DNA of 64,000 bases from Zhenhengia yiwuensis. GTDB taxonomy: Bacteria > Bacillota > Clostridia > Lachnospirales > Cellulosilyticaceae. Both the position numbers and the translations under genes were made by a program. Location of the stretch: the NCBI RefSeq assembly GCF_014384995.1, contig NZ_JACRSY010000009.1, positions 66,130-130,129 on the forward strand, read 5' to 3'. Of this stretch, positions 58,030 to 64,000 are shown piece after piece (position 1 is the stretch's first letter; every line of letters begins with the position of its first letter). The notes below the pieces were generated by a model. It ran no database searches. It was not told where the DNA came from and saw only the letters and a program-made list of their open reading frames with translations.

Positions 58030-59428
58030 GCAAATCCTTATTGATGATGCTTTAAGTTTTATGCGCATTGGGATACTGAGTGAAGGTACTTTACATCAAG
58101 TTTATATACAAGATGAAGAAGATGTGCTTAGTCAAAATACAGTAGTGCAAGGACAGGTTCAAAAAGTTGTAAAGAATCTTAAAGCAGCTTTTATTGACTT
58201 TGGAAAAGATAAGAATGGTCTTTTGCATTTTTCAGGGGTACCTGAAACTTATCTTAAGCATTTACAACCAGGTATGCGGCTACCTGTTCAAGTCCAAAAA
58301 GAGAATAAAGGTGAAAAAGGAGACCGTCTAACAGCAATGGTCAGTATACAGGGTTACTATTTAGTGGCCCTTCCTTTTGAAACAGGTATTCAAATTTCTA
58401 AAAAAATTAAAGATAAGCATATAAAAGCAGAGCTAAAAAGTTGGATTGAAGAAGTAGCTTTAGAGGACGTAGGCTTTATTGTACGTACGAATGCAGAGAA
58501 AGCTTCTAAAGAAGAGCTGATAGATGAAGCAGCTTTTTTGCTTGAGAAAGTAACTCAATTTAGAAAAATGAAAGATGCCATGCAAAAAGGGACAACACTT
58601 ATAGAAATGGACTCTCTGTATTGGCAAGTTATTAAAGAACATGTAACACCAGAAGATTCAGTGGAGATTATTTGTAATAATGATCAGATTTTAAAGGATG
58701 TAGAAGAAAGACAGAAAGTGTTCTTAAAAAATGTAGAGTTCACTTATAAAGTTTATCCTTATTGTGAGAATATTTTTAGACTGTTTAGTATAGAAAAAGA
58801 TTTTATGGATATACTCAAGAGAAAGATTTGGCTTAAAAATGGTGGTAATATTGTAGTAGACTATACGGAAGCTATGACTGTAATTGATGTCAATAGTGCT
58901 AAAGCTATAGAAGGTAAGAATAGTAACGTGGCAGTACGTAAGCTAAATGAGTTAGCTATAGAAGAAAGTCTTTATCAGATTATGAGACGCAATTTATCAG
59001 GTATTATTATTATAGATTTAGTAGATCTTAAGTCAAAGGAAGATCGTATACAGCTTTATGAATTTGCTAAGAAGCGTTTTATGGCATTAGATGGAAGACG
59101 TTCTAAGATCTACCCCCTTACTGAATTAGATTTACTGCAAATTACACGTACTAAGAAGTACCTGCCTATTCATCAAAAGCTTAAAACTGCTGAGGGAGAA
59201 TACCATTTTAATTATATCTTTTTTGAGATTGAACAAAAAATCAAGCTAACTGCAAGTGAAACAGCTATGAAACAAATCTATCTTTATGGTCATAGTGAAC
59301 TTTTAACTTGGATTAAAACTACCGAGAGGGATAGACTTATAGAGGAAACTTATGGTATTAAACTTCATCTTATAGAGAAAACGTCACTTTCAAAAAGAAG
59401 TTATGAAATTAAATATCATCTTGCATAA
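58022..59428 (+). CDS. rng: Ribonuclease E/G family protein lacking the zinc link
   Basis: Single-strand endoribonuclease homologue for rRNA maturation or mRNA decay (468 residues). N-terminal S1 domain (about 30-105, VVQGQVQKVVKNLKAAFIDFG trimmed), the RNase H-like/5'-sensor region, and the catalytic Asp residues in TVIDVNSAKA (about 285-294) and IIIIDLVDLKSKEDR (about 322-336). The usual end of the catalytic domain, TRKR...CPxCxG, is degenerate: it reads TRTKKYLPI with no cysteine pair, so the Zn link that joins dimers is missing. ATG 58022 with GGAG (58012-58015) is used; it overlaps the DUF2344 gene by 8 bases. It lies upstream of rplU as in many clostridia. Confidence 0.88.
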   Translation: MHKQILIDDALSFMRIGILSEGTLHQVYIQDEEDVLSQNTVVQGQVQKVVKNLKAAFIDFGKDKNGLLHFSGVPETYLKHLQPGMRLPVQVQKENKGEKGDRLTAMVSIQGYYLVALPFETGIQISKKIKDKHIKAELKSWIEEVALEDVGFIVRTNAEKASKEELIDEAAFLLEKVTQFRKMKDAMQKGTTLIEMDSLYWQVIKEHVTPEDSVEIICNNDQILKDVEERQKVFLKNVEFTYKVYPYCENIFRLFSIEKDFMDILKRKIWLKNGGNIVVDYTEAMTVIDVNSAKAIEGKNSNVAVRKLNELAIEESLYQIMRRNLSGIIIIDLVDLKSKEDRIQLYEFAKKRFMALDGRRSKIYPLTELDLLQITRTKKYLPIHQKLKTAEGEYHFNYIFFEIEQKIKLTASETAMKQIYLYGHSELLTWIKTTERDRLIEETYGIKLHLIEKTSLSKRSYEIKYHLA

Positions 59429-59433
59429 ATAAG

Positions 59434-59462
59434 TTGACATGATACAAGTAGTATGATATATT
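59434..59462 (+). promoter_or_regulatory. Sigma-A promoter of rplU-prp-rpmA
   Basis: TTGACA (59434-59439), 17-base spacer, TATATT (59457-59462), just after the RNase E/G stop. Confidence 0.75.
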
Positions 59463-59467
59463 AATGA

Positions 59468-59548
59468 AGTGTTTTAGCCGCACGGAGAGGTTTTGAAACT
59501 ATTTATAGTACCACATCCGGCGAGTTTACGGTTTAAGGAGGTGTACAG
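59468..59548 (+). promoter_or_regulatory. L21 leader (ribosomal-protein autoregulatory element)
   Basis: The stretch before rplU contains AGCCGCACGGAGAGG, ACCACATCCGGCGAG and TTTACGGTTTAAGGAGG, matching my memory of the Firmicute L21 leader RNA, which is thought to bind L21 or L27 and control the operon. CCG/CGG segments can pair across the element. A covariance-model search would decide. Confidence 0.65.
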
Positions 59549-59860
59549 ATGTACGCAATTATTGAAACAGGTGGCAAACAATACAAAGTTGAAGTTGGCA
59601 CAAGCTTATTCGTTGAAAAATTAAACGTAGCAGCTGGTGAAACAGTTACTTTCGACAAAGTATTAGTTGTATCTAAAGATGACAAAGTTGTAGTAGGTAG
59701 CCCTATTGTTGCAGGTGCAGCAGTTAAGGCTGAGGTTGTAGAAGAAGGCAAAGGTCCTAAGATCATTGTTTACAAATACAAATCTAAAAAATCTTACCAC
59801 AAAAAACAAGGTCATCGTCAACCTTTCACAAAAGTGAAAATTACTGCTATTGAAGCGTAA
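59549..59860 (+). CDS. rplU: 50S ribosomal protein L21
   Basis: Large-subunit protein binding 23S rRNA near L20 (103 residues). Typical start MYAIIETGGKQYKVE and end KKSYHKKQGHRQPFTKVKI. AAGGAGGTG precedes the ATG. First gene of rplU-prp-rpmA, under its own promoter and leader; the prp start is five bases after its stop. Confidence 0.97.
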   Translation: MYAIIETGGKQYKVEVGTSLFVEKLNVAAGETVTFDKVLVVSKDDKVVVGSPIVAGAAVKAEVVEEGKGPKIIVYKYKSKKSYHKKQGHRQPFTKVKITAIEA

Positions 59861-59865
59861 TTCCT

Positions 59866-60204
59866 ATGATTCGAGTAGACCTTTATTATGATAAAGAATA
59901 TCTAACAGGCTTTAGATTATCTGGACATGCAGGCTATGCTGACCATGGACAGGATATTGTCTGTAGTGCTGTGAGTGTTCTTGTGATTAATACTATTAAT
60001 GCAATAGAAGCATTAACTACCGAAATCGTTACACTAAACAGTGTAAAACAGTCTGAGGGCATTATTGATTGTGCTTTTCCGAAGCGTAAGCAGGGTGCAC
60101 CAGATGAAAAAGCAACGCTTCTTTTAGAGGCGATGCTAATGGGCCTTAGGTCTGTTGAACAAATGTACGGAGAATACATTATCATAAAAAATAAATCACT
60201 TTAA
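59866..60204 (+). CDS. prp: Ribosomal-processing cysteine protease Prp
   Basis: Cysteine protease (112 residues) that removes the N-terminal extension of L27 in Firmicutes and relatives. The catalytic motif SGHAGYADHGQDIVCSAVS (about 19-37) has the His (GHAGYA) and the nucleophilic Cys (DIVCSAVS). It is encoded between L21 and L27, and the L27 encoded next carries the extension it cuts. It has no clear Shine-Dalgarno and probably depends on translation of rplU. Confidence 0.93.
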   Translation: MIRVDLYYDKEYLTGFRLSGHAGYADHGQDIVCSAVSVLVINTINAIEALTTEIVTLNSVKQSEGIIDCAFPKRKQGAPDEKATLLLEAMLMGLRSVEQMYGEYIIIKNKSL

Positions 60205-60223
60205 AACTCAGGAGGTGGATTAA

Positions 60224-60514
60224 ATGATGCGTTTAGACCTTCAGTTTTTTGCTCATAAAAAAGGGGTTGGATCTACAAAAAATGGTCGTGACTCTGAATC
60301 AAAACGCTTAGGCGCTAAAAGAGCAGATGGACAAATCGTAAAAGCTGGTAACATCTTATATCGTCAAAGAGGTACTAAAATTCATCCAGGCGTTAACGTA
60401 GGCCGTGGTGGAGATGATACTCTTTTTGCTTTAGTTGATGGTAGAGTTAAATTTGAACGTAAAGGCAGAGACAAAAAACAAGTTTCTGTATATCCAGTAG
60501 CACAAGAAGCGTAA
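60224..60514 (+). CDS. rpmA: 50S ribosomal protein L27 with cleavable N-terminal extension
   Basis: Large-subunit protein whose N-terminus reaches the peptidyl-transferase centre (96 residues). It begins MMRLDLQFFAHKKGV; the LQFFA/H junction is the known Prp cleavage site, after which the mature AHKKG/HKKG end is exposed. The body GSTKNGRDSESKRLG and RQRGTKIHPG are typical. AGGAGGTGG precedes two adjacent ATGs (60224 and 60227), and either could start. A terminator follows. Confidence 0.96.
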   Translation: MMRLDLQFFAHKKGVGSTKNGRDSESKRLGAKRADGQIVKAGNILYRQRGTKIHPGVNVGRGGDDTLFALVDGRVKFERKGRDKKQVSVYPVAQEA

Positions 60515-60527
60515 TAGAGATATACTT

Positions 60528-60560
60528 GAAGGTTTCAACATCTGTTGAAACCTTCTTTTT
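60528..60560 (+). terminator. Terminator after rpmA
   Basis: Perfect 13-bp stem GAAGGTTTCAACA (60528-60540) and TGTTGAAACCTTC (60543-60555) followed by TTTTT. The loop is only two bases, so the top pairs probably open. Confidence 0.9.
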
Positions 60561-60616
60561 ATTAAGAGAGTGAAAAATAAATTTTAACATACACTATAGA
60601 TGAAAGGAGTGAGACA

Positions 60617-61894
60617 ATGTTCGTAGATAACGTGAAAATATTTGTTAAATCAGGAAAAGGCGGAGATGGACATGTTTCTTTTAGAAGAGAGAAATATGTA
60701 CCAAATGGTGGTCCAGACGGTGGAGATGGAGGCCGTGGTGGACATATCATTTTCCAAGTTGACCCTGGTATGAATACTTTAATGAACTTTAGGCATAAAA
60801 GACACTATAAAGCTGAAAACGGTGAAGATGGAGGCAAAAAACGTTGCCATGGTAAAGATGGAGCGGATTTAATTATAAAAGTTCCACAAGGAACTGTTAT
60901 AAAAGAAGCAGAGACCGGAAAAATTATTGCTGACCTTCACAAAGTTGATGATAAACAAGTTATCTTCAGAGGCGGTTACGGTGGTCGTGGTAATCAGCAT
61001 TTTGCTACACCAACAAGACAGGCACCAAAATATGCAGAAAAAGGCCGTCCTGCTAAAGAATATTGGGTTACACTTGAGCTAAAAATGATTGCGGATGTAG
61101 GTCTTGTGGGCTATCCAAATGTAGGGAAGTCTACACTACTTTCAATGGTAAGTAATGCACAGCCTAAAATTGCAAATTACCATTTTACAACTTTATCACC
61201 AAACTTAGGAGTTGTCTCTAATCAATATGGCAAACAATTCGTTATGGCTGATATTCCTGGACTTATTGAAGGGGCTGCCGAAGGTGTAGGTCTTGGACAT
61301 GACTTCTTACGACACGTAGAACGTACAAAAGTACTTGTGCATGTAGTAGATGCTTCAGGAAGTGAAGGACGTGACCCAGTTGAAGATATTCATGCAATCC
61401 AAAGAGAATTGAATCAATATAATCCTGAGATTATTGAGACTAAACCACAAATTATCGCAGCGAATAAGATGGATATTGAAGGAGCTGAAGAAAATCTTGA
61501 GCGTCTTAAAGAAGTTTTTGAACCAGAAGGGCTTAAAGTGATTCCAATTTCAGCAGCAGCAAATGATAATTTACAAGTTTTATTAGAAGATGTAAGTAAC
61601 CTACTTGCAACTGTGCCAGATGAAGTTATTGTATTTGAGCCTGACTTTGAAGAAGAGCAAACAATTGACCATGAAGCCTTTACAATTAATAATGAAGAAG
61701 AAGGTTACTTCATTGTTGAAGGTGTAGGTGTAGAGAAGATGATAGGTTATACTTCACTAGATACAGAAAAAGGGTTTGCATTCTTCCAGAAATATCTGCG
61801 TGAACGAGGTATTATTGATGCACTTGAAGAAGCTGGCATCCAAGAAGGTGATACAGTACGTATTTATGACCTTGAATTTGAATATTATAAATAG
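60617..61894 (+). CDS. obgE: GTPase Obg (CgtA)
   Basis: Essential GTPase in 50S assembly and stringent/sporulation signalling (425 residues). N-terminal glycine-rich Obg fold (about 1-158, KSGKGGDGHVSFRRE, GGPDGGDGGRGGH), G domain with GYPNVGKSTLL (about 165-175), DIPGLIEGA (about 212-220), NKMD (about 282-285) and SAAAND, then the C-terminal OCT domain (about 345-425). AAAGGAGTG precedes the ATG. It follows rpmA as in Bacillus and E. coli. Confidence 0.97.
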   Translation: MFVDNVKIFVKSGKGGDGHVSFRREKYVPNGGPDGGDGGRGGHIIFQVDPGMNTLMNFRHKRHYKAENGEDGGKKRCHGKDGADLIIKVPQGTVIKEAETGKIIADLHKVDDKQVIFRGGYGGRGNQHFATPTRQAPKYAEKGRPAKEYWVTLELKMIADVGLVGYPNVGKSTLLSMVSNAQPKIANYHFTTLSPNLGVVSNQYGKQFVMADIPGLIEGAAEGVGLGHDFLRHVERTKVLVHVVDASGSEGRDPVEDIHAIQRELNQYNPEIIETKPQIIAANKMDIEGAEENLERLKEVFEPEGLKVIPISAAANDNLQVLLEDVSNLLATVPDEVIVFEPDFEEEQTIDHEAFTINNEEEGYFIVEGVGVEKMIGYTSLDTEKGFAFFQKYLRERGIIDALEEAGIQEGDTVRIYDLEFEYYK

Positions 61895-61909
61895 AGAAGG
61901 AATGTACCT

Positions 61910-62209
61910 ATGAAAACAATTACAAGCAAACAAAGAGCTTATTTAAAATCTATTGCTCAAACAGTAGAGCCGATTTTCCAAATTGGTAAAAATGGTTTAA
62001 CACCAGAAGTTACAGAAGCTATTTTACTTGCATTGGATGCAAGAGAAATTGTAAAAATTTCTGTTTTAAATAACTGTTTAGAAGATCCAAAAGAAATGTG
62101 TCAAGTACTTAGTGAACGTACACATTCTATACCAGTACAAGTTATCGGAAAGAAAATTGTACTTTATAAACCAGCAAAGAAAAACCCTAAAATTACATTA
62201 CCTTCATAA
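61910..62209 (+). CDS. yhbY: YhbY-like CRM-domain ribosome assembly factor
   Basis: A 99-residue single CRM domain that binds pre-50S particles. TSKQRAYLKSIA (about 4-15), FQIGKNGLTPEV (about 23-34, the GxxG-type RNA loop) and GKKIVLYKPAKKNP at the end. AAGGAAT precedes the ATG, 15 bases after obgE. A GC-paired hairpin (62215-62234) without T-run follows; it may be a weak terminator or a processing site. Confidence 0.92.
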   Translation: MKTITSKQRAYLKSIAQTVEPIFQIGKNGLTPEVTEAILLALDAREIVKISVLNNCLEDPKEMCQVLSERTHSIPVQVIGKKIVLYKPAKKNPKITLPS

Positions 62210-62277
62210 TATATGGCGCTACTTTATGTAGCGTCATCATTATCAATAAGGATAAACTTTAAAAGGAGAGACTTAGG

Positions 62278-63465
62278 ATGAAAATTGCTATTATGGGTGG
62301 AACATTTGATCCTATACATATGGGACATTTAGTAACAGCAGAAGCAGTAAGACATGAATTTAAAATTGATGAAGTACTCTTTGTGCCTACAGGAAACCCA
62401 CCACATAAAGCGGGTATGGGAATTACACCAGCAGAACAGCGTTATTTAATGACTGTCTTGGCTACAGCAGCAAATGCTCACTTTAATGTATCTCGTATTG
62501 AGATTGATAGGAAGGGAACAACTTATACGATTGATACTATTAAGGAACTACGTACTTTATACGGCCCAGATACACAGCTATACTTTATTACAGGAGCAGA
62601 TGCTGTACATGAAATTCTGACATGGAAAAATTCTGAAGAGCTTCTGCAAATGTGTACTTTTGTAGCGGTAACAAGGCCAGGCTATAAAAAACAGCAGCTT
62701 ATTACACATATTGATGAATTACGTAGTCAGTATCATTCAAGTATTAAATTTTTAGAAGTGCCAGCACTCGCTATTTCATCTTCGGATATTAGAGCACGTG
62801 TGAAGAATGAGGCTCCTATTAAATATCTTGTAACAAGTGCTGTCGAAAACTATATTTATAAACATAAACTCTATACCCATCCAGTATCCTTGAATAAAGG
62901 CCTTATTACAAAAATGAGCGAGTATGTAAGACGTATACTGTCAGAAAAGAGATATGAACATACAAAAGGTGTAGTAGAGATGGCAACAGAACTTGCTAAT
63001 CTTCATAATATCAGTACAGATAAAGCCTTTATTGCAGCTCTATTCCATGATATTGCAAAAGAAATGCATATGCAGGAAGCTTTAGCTATTTGTGAGAATG
63101 AAGGCATTGTACTAGATGAATTTGAAAGAGAGCATCCTCACATTATACATGGCAAAATTGGTGCACTACTTCTTGAAAAAGAGTGGGGTATACATGATCA
63201 AGATATCTTAAATAGTATTCGTTCTCATACAATAGGGAGAGAACATATGACAGATTTAGAGAAGATTATTTATCTTGCAGATATGGTAGAGAGAGGGCGA
63301 AAACCTTATCCTGGTATTGAAGAAATAAGAAGACTTGCAAAATATGATTTAAATAAGGCCATGTATATAGCATTAACAAGATCAAAAGACTATGTTGTAA
63401 ATCATCAGAAACAGTCTATGCATCCTATAACAGATATTTTAATCAAGGAGTATGCGTTATACTAA
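62278..63465 (+). CDS. nadD: NadD-YqeK fusion: nicotinate-mononucleotide adenylyltransferase plus HD-domain Ap4A hydrolase
   Basis: Two enzymes in one 395-residue chain. Residues 1-205 are NadD, which makes deamido-NAD: GGTFDPIHMGH (7-17), FVPTGNPPHK (about 36-45), ITGADAVHEI (about 107-116) and ISSSDIR (about 164-170). Residues about 210-395 are YqeK, an HD-domain phosphohydrolase that cleaves Ap4A symmetrically in characterised relatives: RYEHTKGV (about 225-232), ALFHDIAKE (about 255-263), HGKIGA (about 286-291) and LADMVERGRKPYPG (about 335-348). In most Firmicutes these are separate, adjacent genes; here there is no stop or new start between them. AAAGGAGAG precedes the ATG. Confidence 0.93.
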   Translation: MKIAIMGGTFDPIHMGHLVTAEAVRHEFKIDEVLFVPTGNPPHKAGMGITPAEQRYLMTVLATAANAHFNVSRIEIDRKGTTYTIDTIKELRTLYGPDTQLYFITGADAVHEILTWKNSEELLQMCTFVAVTRPGYKKQQLITHIDELRSQYHSSIKFLEVPALAISSSDIRARVKNEAPIKYLVTSAVENYIYKHKLYTHPVSLNKGLITKMSEYVRRILSEKRYEHTKGVVEMATELANLHNISTDKAFIAALFHDIAKEMHMQEALAICENEGIVLDEFEREHPHIIHGKIGALLLEKEWGIHDQDILNSIRSHTIGREHMTDLEKIIYLADMVERGRKPYPGIEEIRRLAKYDLNKAMYIALTRSKDYVVNHQKQSMHPITDILIKEYALY

Positions 63466-63513
63466 AAAGACATTTTTAGAATAAGTGTTATTTAAGAAAG
63501 GAGTTTTAGACTA

Positions 63514-63858
63514 TTGCATAACGAATCTATTTTACTAGCACAAAAAATTTATCACATTTTAGATAATAAAAAACTTGATGATATACAAGTGTTAGATGTT
63601 CATGAGATTACAACACTTGCAGATATTTTTATTATTGTAACGGGAAGTAATACAAGACAAACAAAAGCTTTAGTGGATGAATTAGAAGATGCATTATCTG
63701 AAGAAAATATAGAAGTGATTCAAAAAGAAGGCTATCAGACAGCTAACTGGATCTTAATGGATTATGGTAATGTCATTGTACATGTTCTATATAAAGAAGA
63801 TGCAGAATTCTATGGTCTGGATAGACTTTGGCAAGATGGTAAAACAATTCTTTTCTAA
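63514..63858 (+). CDS. rsfS: Ribosomal silencing factor RsfS
   Basis: Binds L14 and blocks subunit joining under starvation (114 residues). ITTLADIFIIVTGSNTRQTKAL (trimmed, about 27-48), the conserved DYGNVIVHVLY (about 86-96) and the end FYGLDRLWQDG (about 100-110). The start is TTG 63514 with AAAGGAG (63497-63503); there is no in-frame ATG in the right place. It follows nadD-yqeK as usual; leuS, its frequent neighbour, is not reached because an insertion sequence begins about 25 bases after the stop. Confidence 0.94.
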   Translation: MHNESILLAQKIYHILDNKKLDDIQVLDVHEITTLADIFIIVTGSNTRQTKALVDELEDALSEENIEVIQKEGYQTANWILMDYGNVIVHVLYKEDAEFYGLDRLWQDGKTILF

Positions 63859-63881
63859 AAATAAAAGGATGCTACAAAAAA

Positions 63882-64000
63882 TGATATGCTCCCCTTAAGG
63901 TAGACAGTTTAAATAATAAAACTGTTATCTTAAGGAGGAGCATTTTTCATGGGAAGAAAATCAAAAATTTCATATGAAATAAAAATAGATGTTGTTAAAA
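63882..64000 (+). mobile_element. Left end of an IS3-like insertion sequence
   Basis: After rsfS the sequence changes to a long imperfect hairpin (63887-63910 with about 63918-63942) followed by a transposase-like start. The left boundary is uncertain: an IS3-type TG end could be 63882 (TGATATGCTCC) or 63887 (TGCTCCCC). The element runs off the window, so the right end and target duplication cannot be seen. Confidence 0.65.
63949..64000 (+). CDS. IS3-family OrfA-type transposase (3' partial)
   Basis: Only the first 17 codons are in the window: MGRKSKISYEIKIDVVK. This matches the usual start of IS3-group OrfA helix-turn-helix proteins (MGRKSKISxExK). AAGGAGG (63932-63938) is about 10 bases from the ATG and lies inside the 3' arm of the preceding hairpin. 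Too short for certainty; the assignment rests on the N-terminal pattern. Confidence 0.6.
   Translation, partial: MGRKSKISYEIKIDVVK

Noticed and set aside
62215..62234. Hairpin after yhbY
   Set aside because: GC-paired arms but no T-run, so not called as a terminator.
1..64000. CRISPR arrays, prophage, toxin-antitoxin, biosynthetic cluster or defence island
   Set aside because: No regularly spaced repeats and no integrase, phage structural, toxin-antitoxin or defence genes were recognised; apart from the right-edge IS the window is core genome.

Overview
The window looks like a chromosomal segment of a strictly anaerobic, low-G+C, spore-forming Firmicute of class Clostridia, probably in or near the Lachnospirales (a Cellulosilyticum-like organism is a guess from general character, not a search). 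The grounds are an [FeFe]-hydrogenase, a six-gene Rnf operon, sporulation genes yqfC/yqfD, two T-box leaders, Prp with an N-terminally extended L27, AGGAGG-type ribosome-binding sites and AT-rich codon use. Nearly all genes lie on the + strand; the exceptions are tyrS and two small genes near 29 kb. No CRISPR array, rRNA or tRNA gene was seen, and the only mobile DNA recognised is the start of an insertion sequence at the right edge.

Layout. 1-1.7 kb: 3' part of hydA. 1.8-3 kb: a DUF1015 gene. 3-6.6 kb: a consensus promoter, an alanine-type T-box, an M15-peptidase homologue that lacks its catalytic Glu, and alaS. 6.65-14.5 kb: rpsU, then yqfC-yqfD-phoH-pgpH-ybeY-cdd-era-yqzL-recO (the usual Firmicute order, but without dgkA). 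14.5-20 kb: polA, coaE, a lytic transglycosylase and an orphan peptide-binding lipoprotein. 20-25.3 kb: a HIT/GalT-like protein, an ACT protein with its UPF0210 partner, pepD and an AI-2E-type exporter. 25.3-26.85 kb, minus strand: tyrS with its own T-box. 26.9-28.9 kb: a glycogen-debranching GH13 enzyme. 28.9-29.8 kb, minus strand: a small P-loop protein and DUF378.

29.9-35.5 kb: a radical-SAM protein, an M23 peptidase, a phosphoesterase, two rRNA modification enzymes and a HAD hydrolase. 35.6-38.9 kb: argF, serC, serA. 39-44.6 kb: a stand-alone GHKL ATPase and rnfCDGEAB. 44.7-55.4 kb: DUF4321, maf, radC, then mreBCD, a very large PBP2, minCDE, rodA and mgsA, a compact shape-and-division block. 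55.5-63.9 kb: a B12-type radical-SAM protein with its DUF2344 partner, an RNase E/G homologue without the zinc link, rplU-prp-rpmA-obgE-yhbY, a nadD-yqeK fusion and rsfS. From about 63.88 kb an IS3-like element begins.

Functionally the genes cover redox energy conservation (hydrogenase, Rnf), translation and ribosome maturation (AlaRS, TyrRS, S21, L21, L27, Era, YbeY, Obg, YhbY, RsfS, RsmF-like, RsuA-like), envelope growth and cell shape, DNA replication and repair, and serine/arginine synthesis. This is mostly core genome. I did not find a clear-cut undescribed system. The best leads are the Ala T-box/M15 pseudo-peptidase/alaS operon, a possible pseudoknot over the rpsU ribosome-binding site, the PBP2 with two large insertions inside its conserved blocks, the zinc-link-less RNase E/G, the NadD-YqeK fusion, and the hairpin that buries the transposase ribosome-binding site at the right edge.
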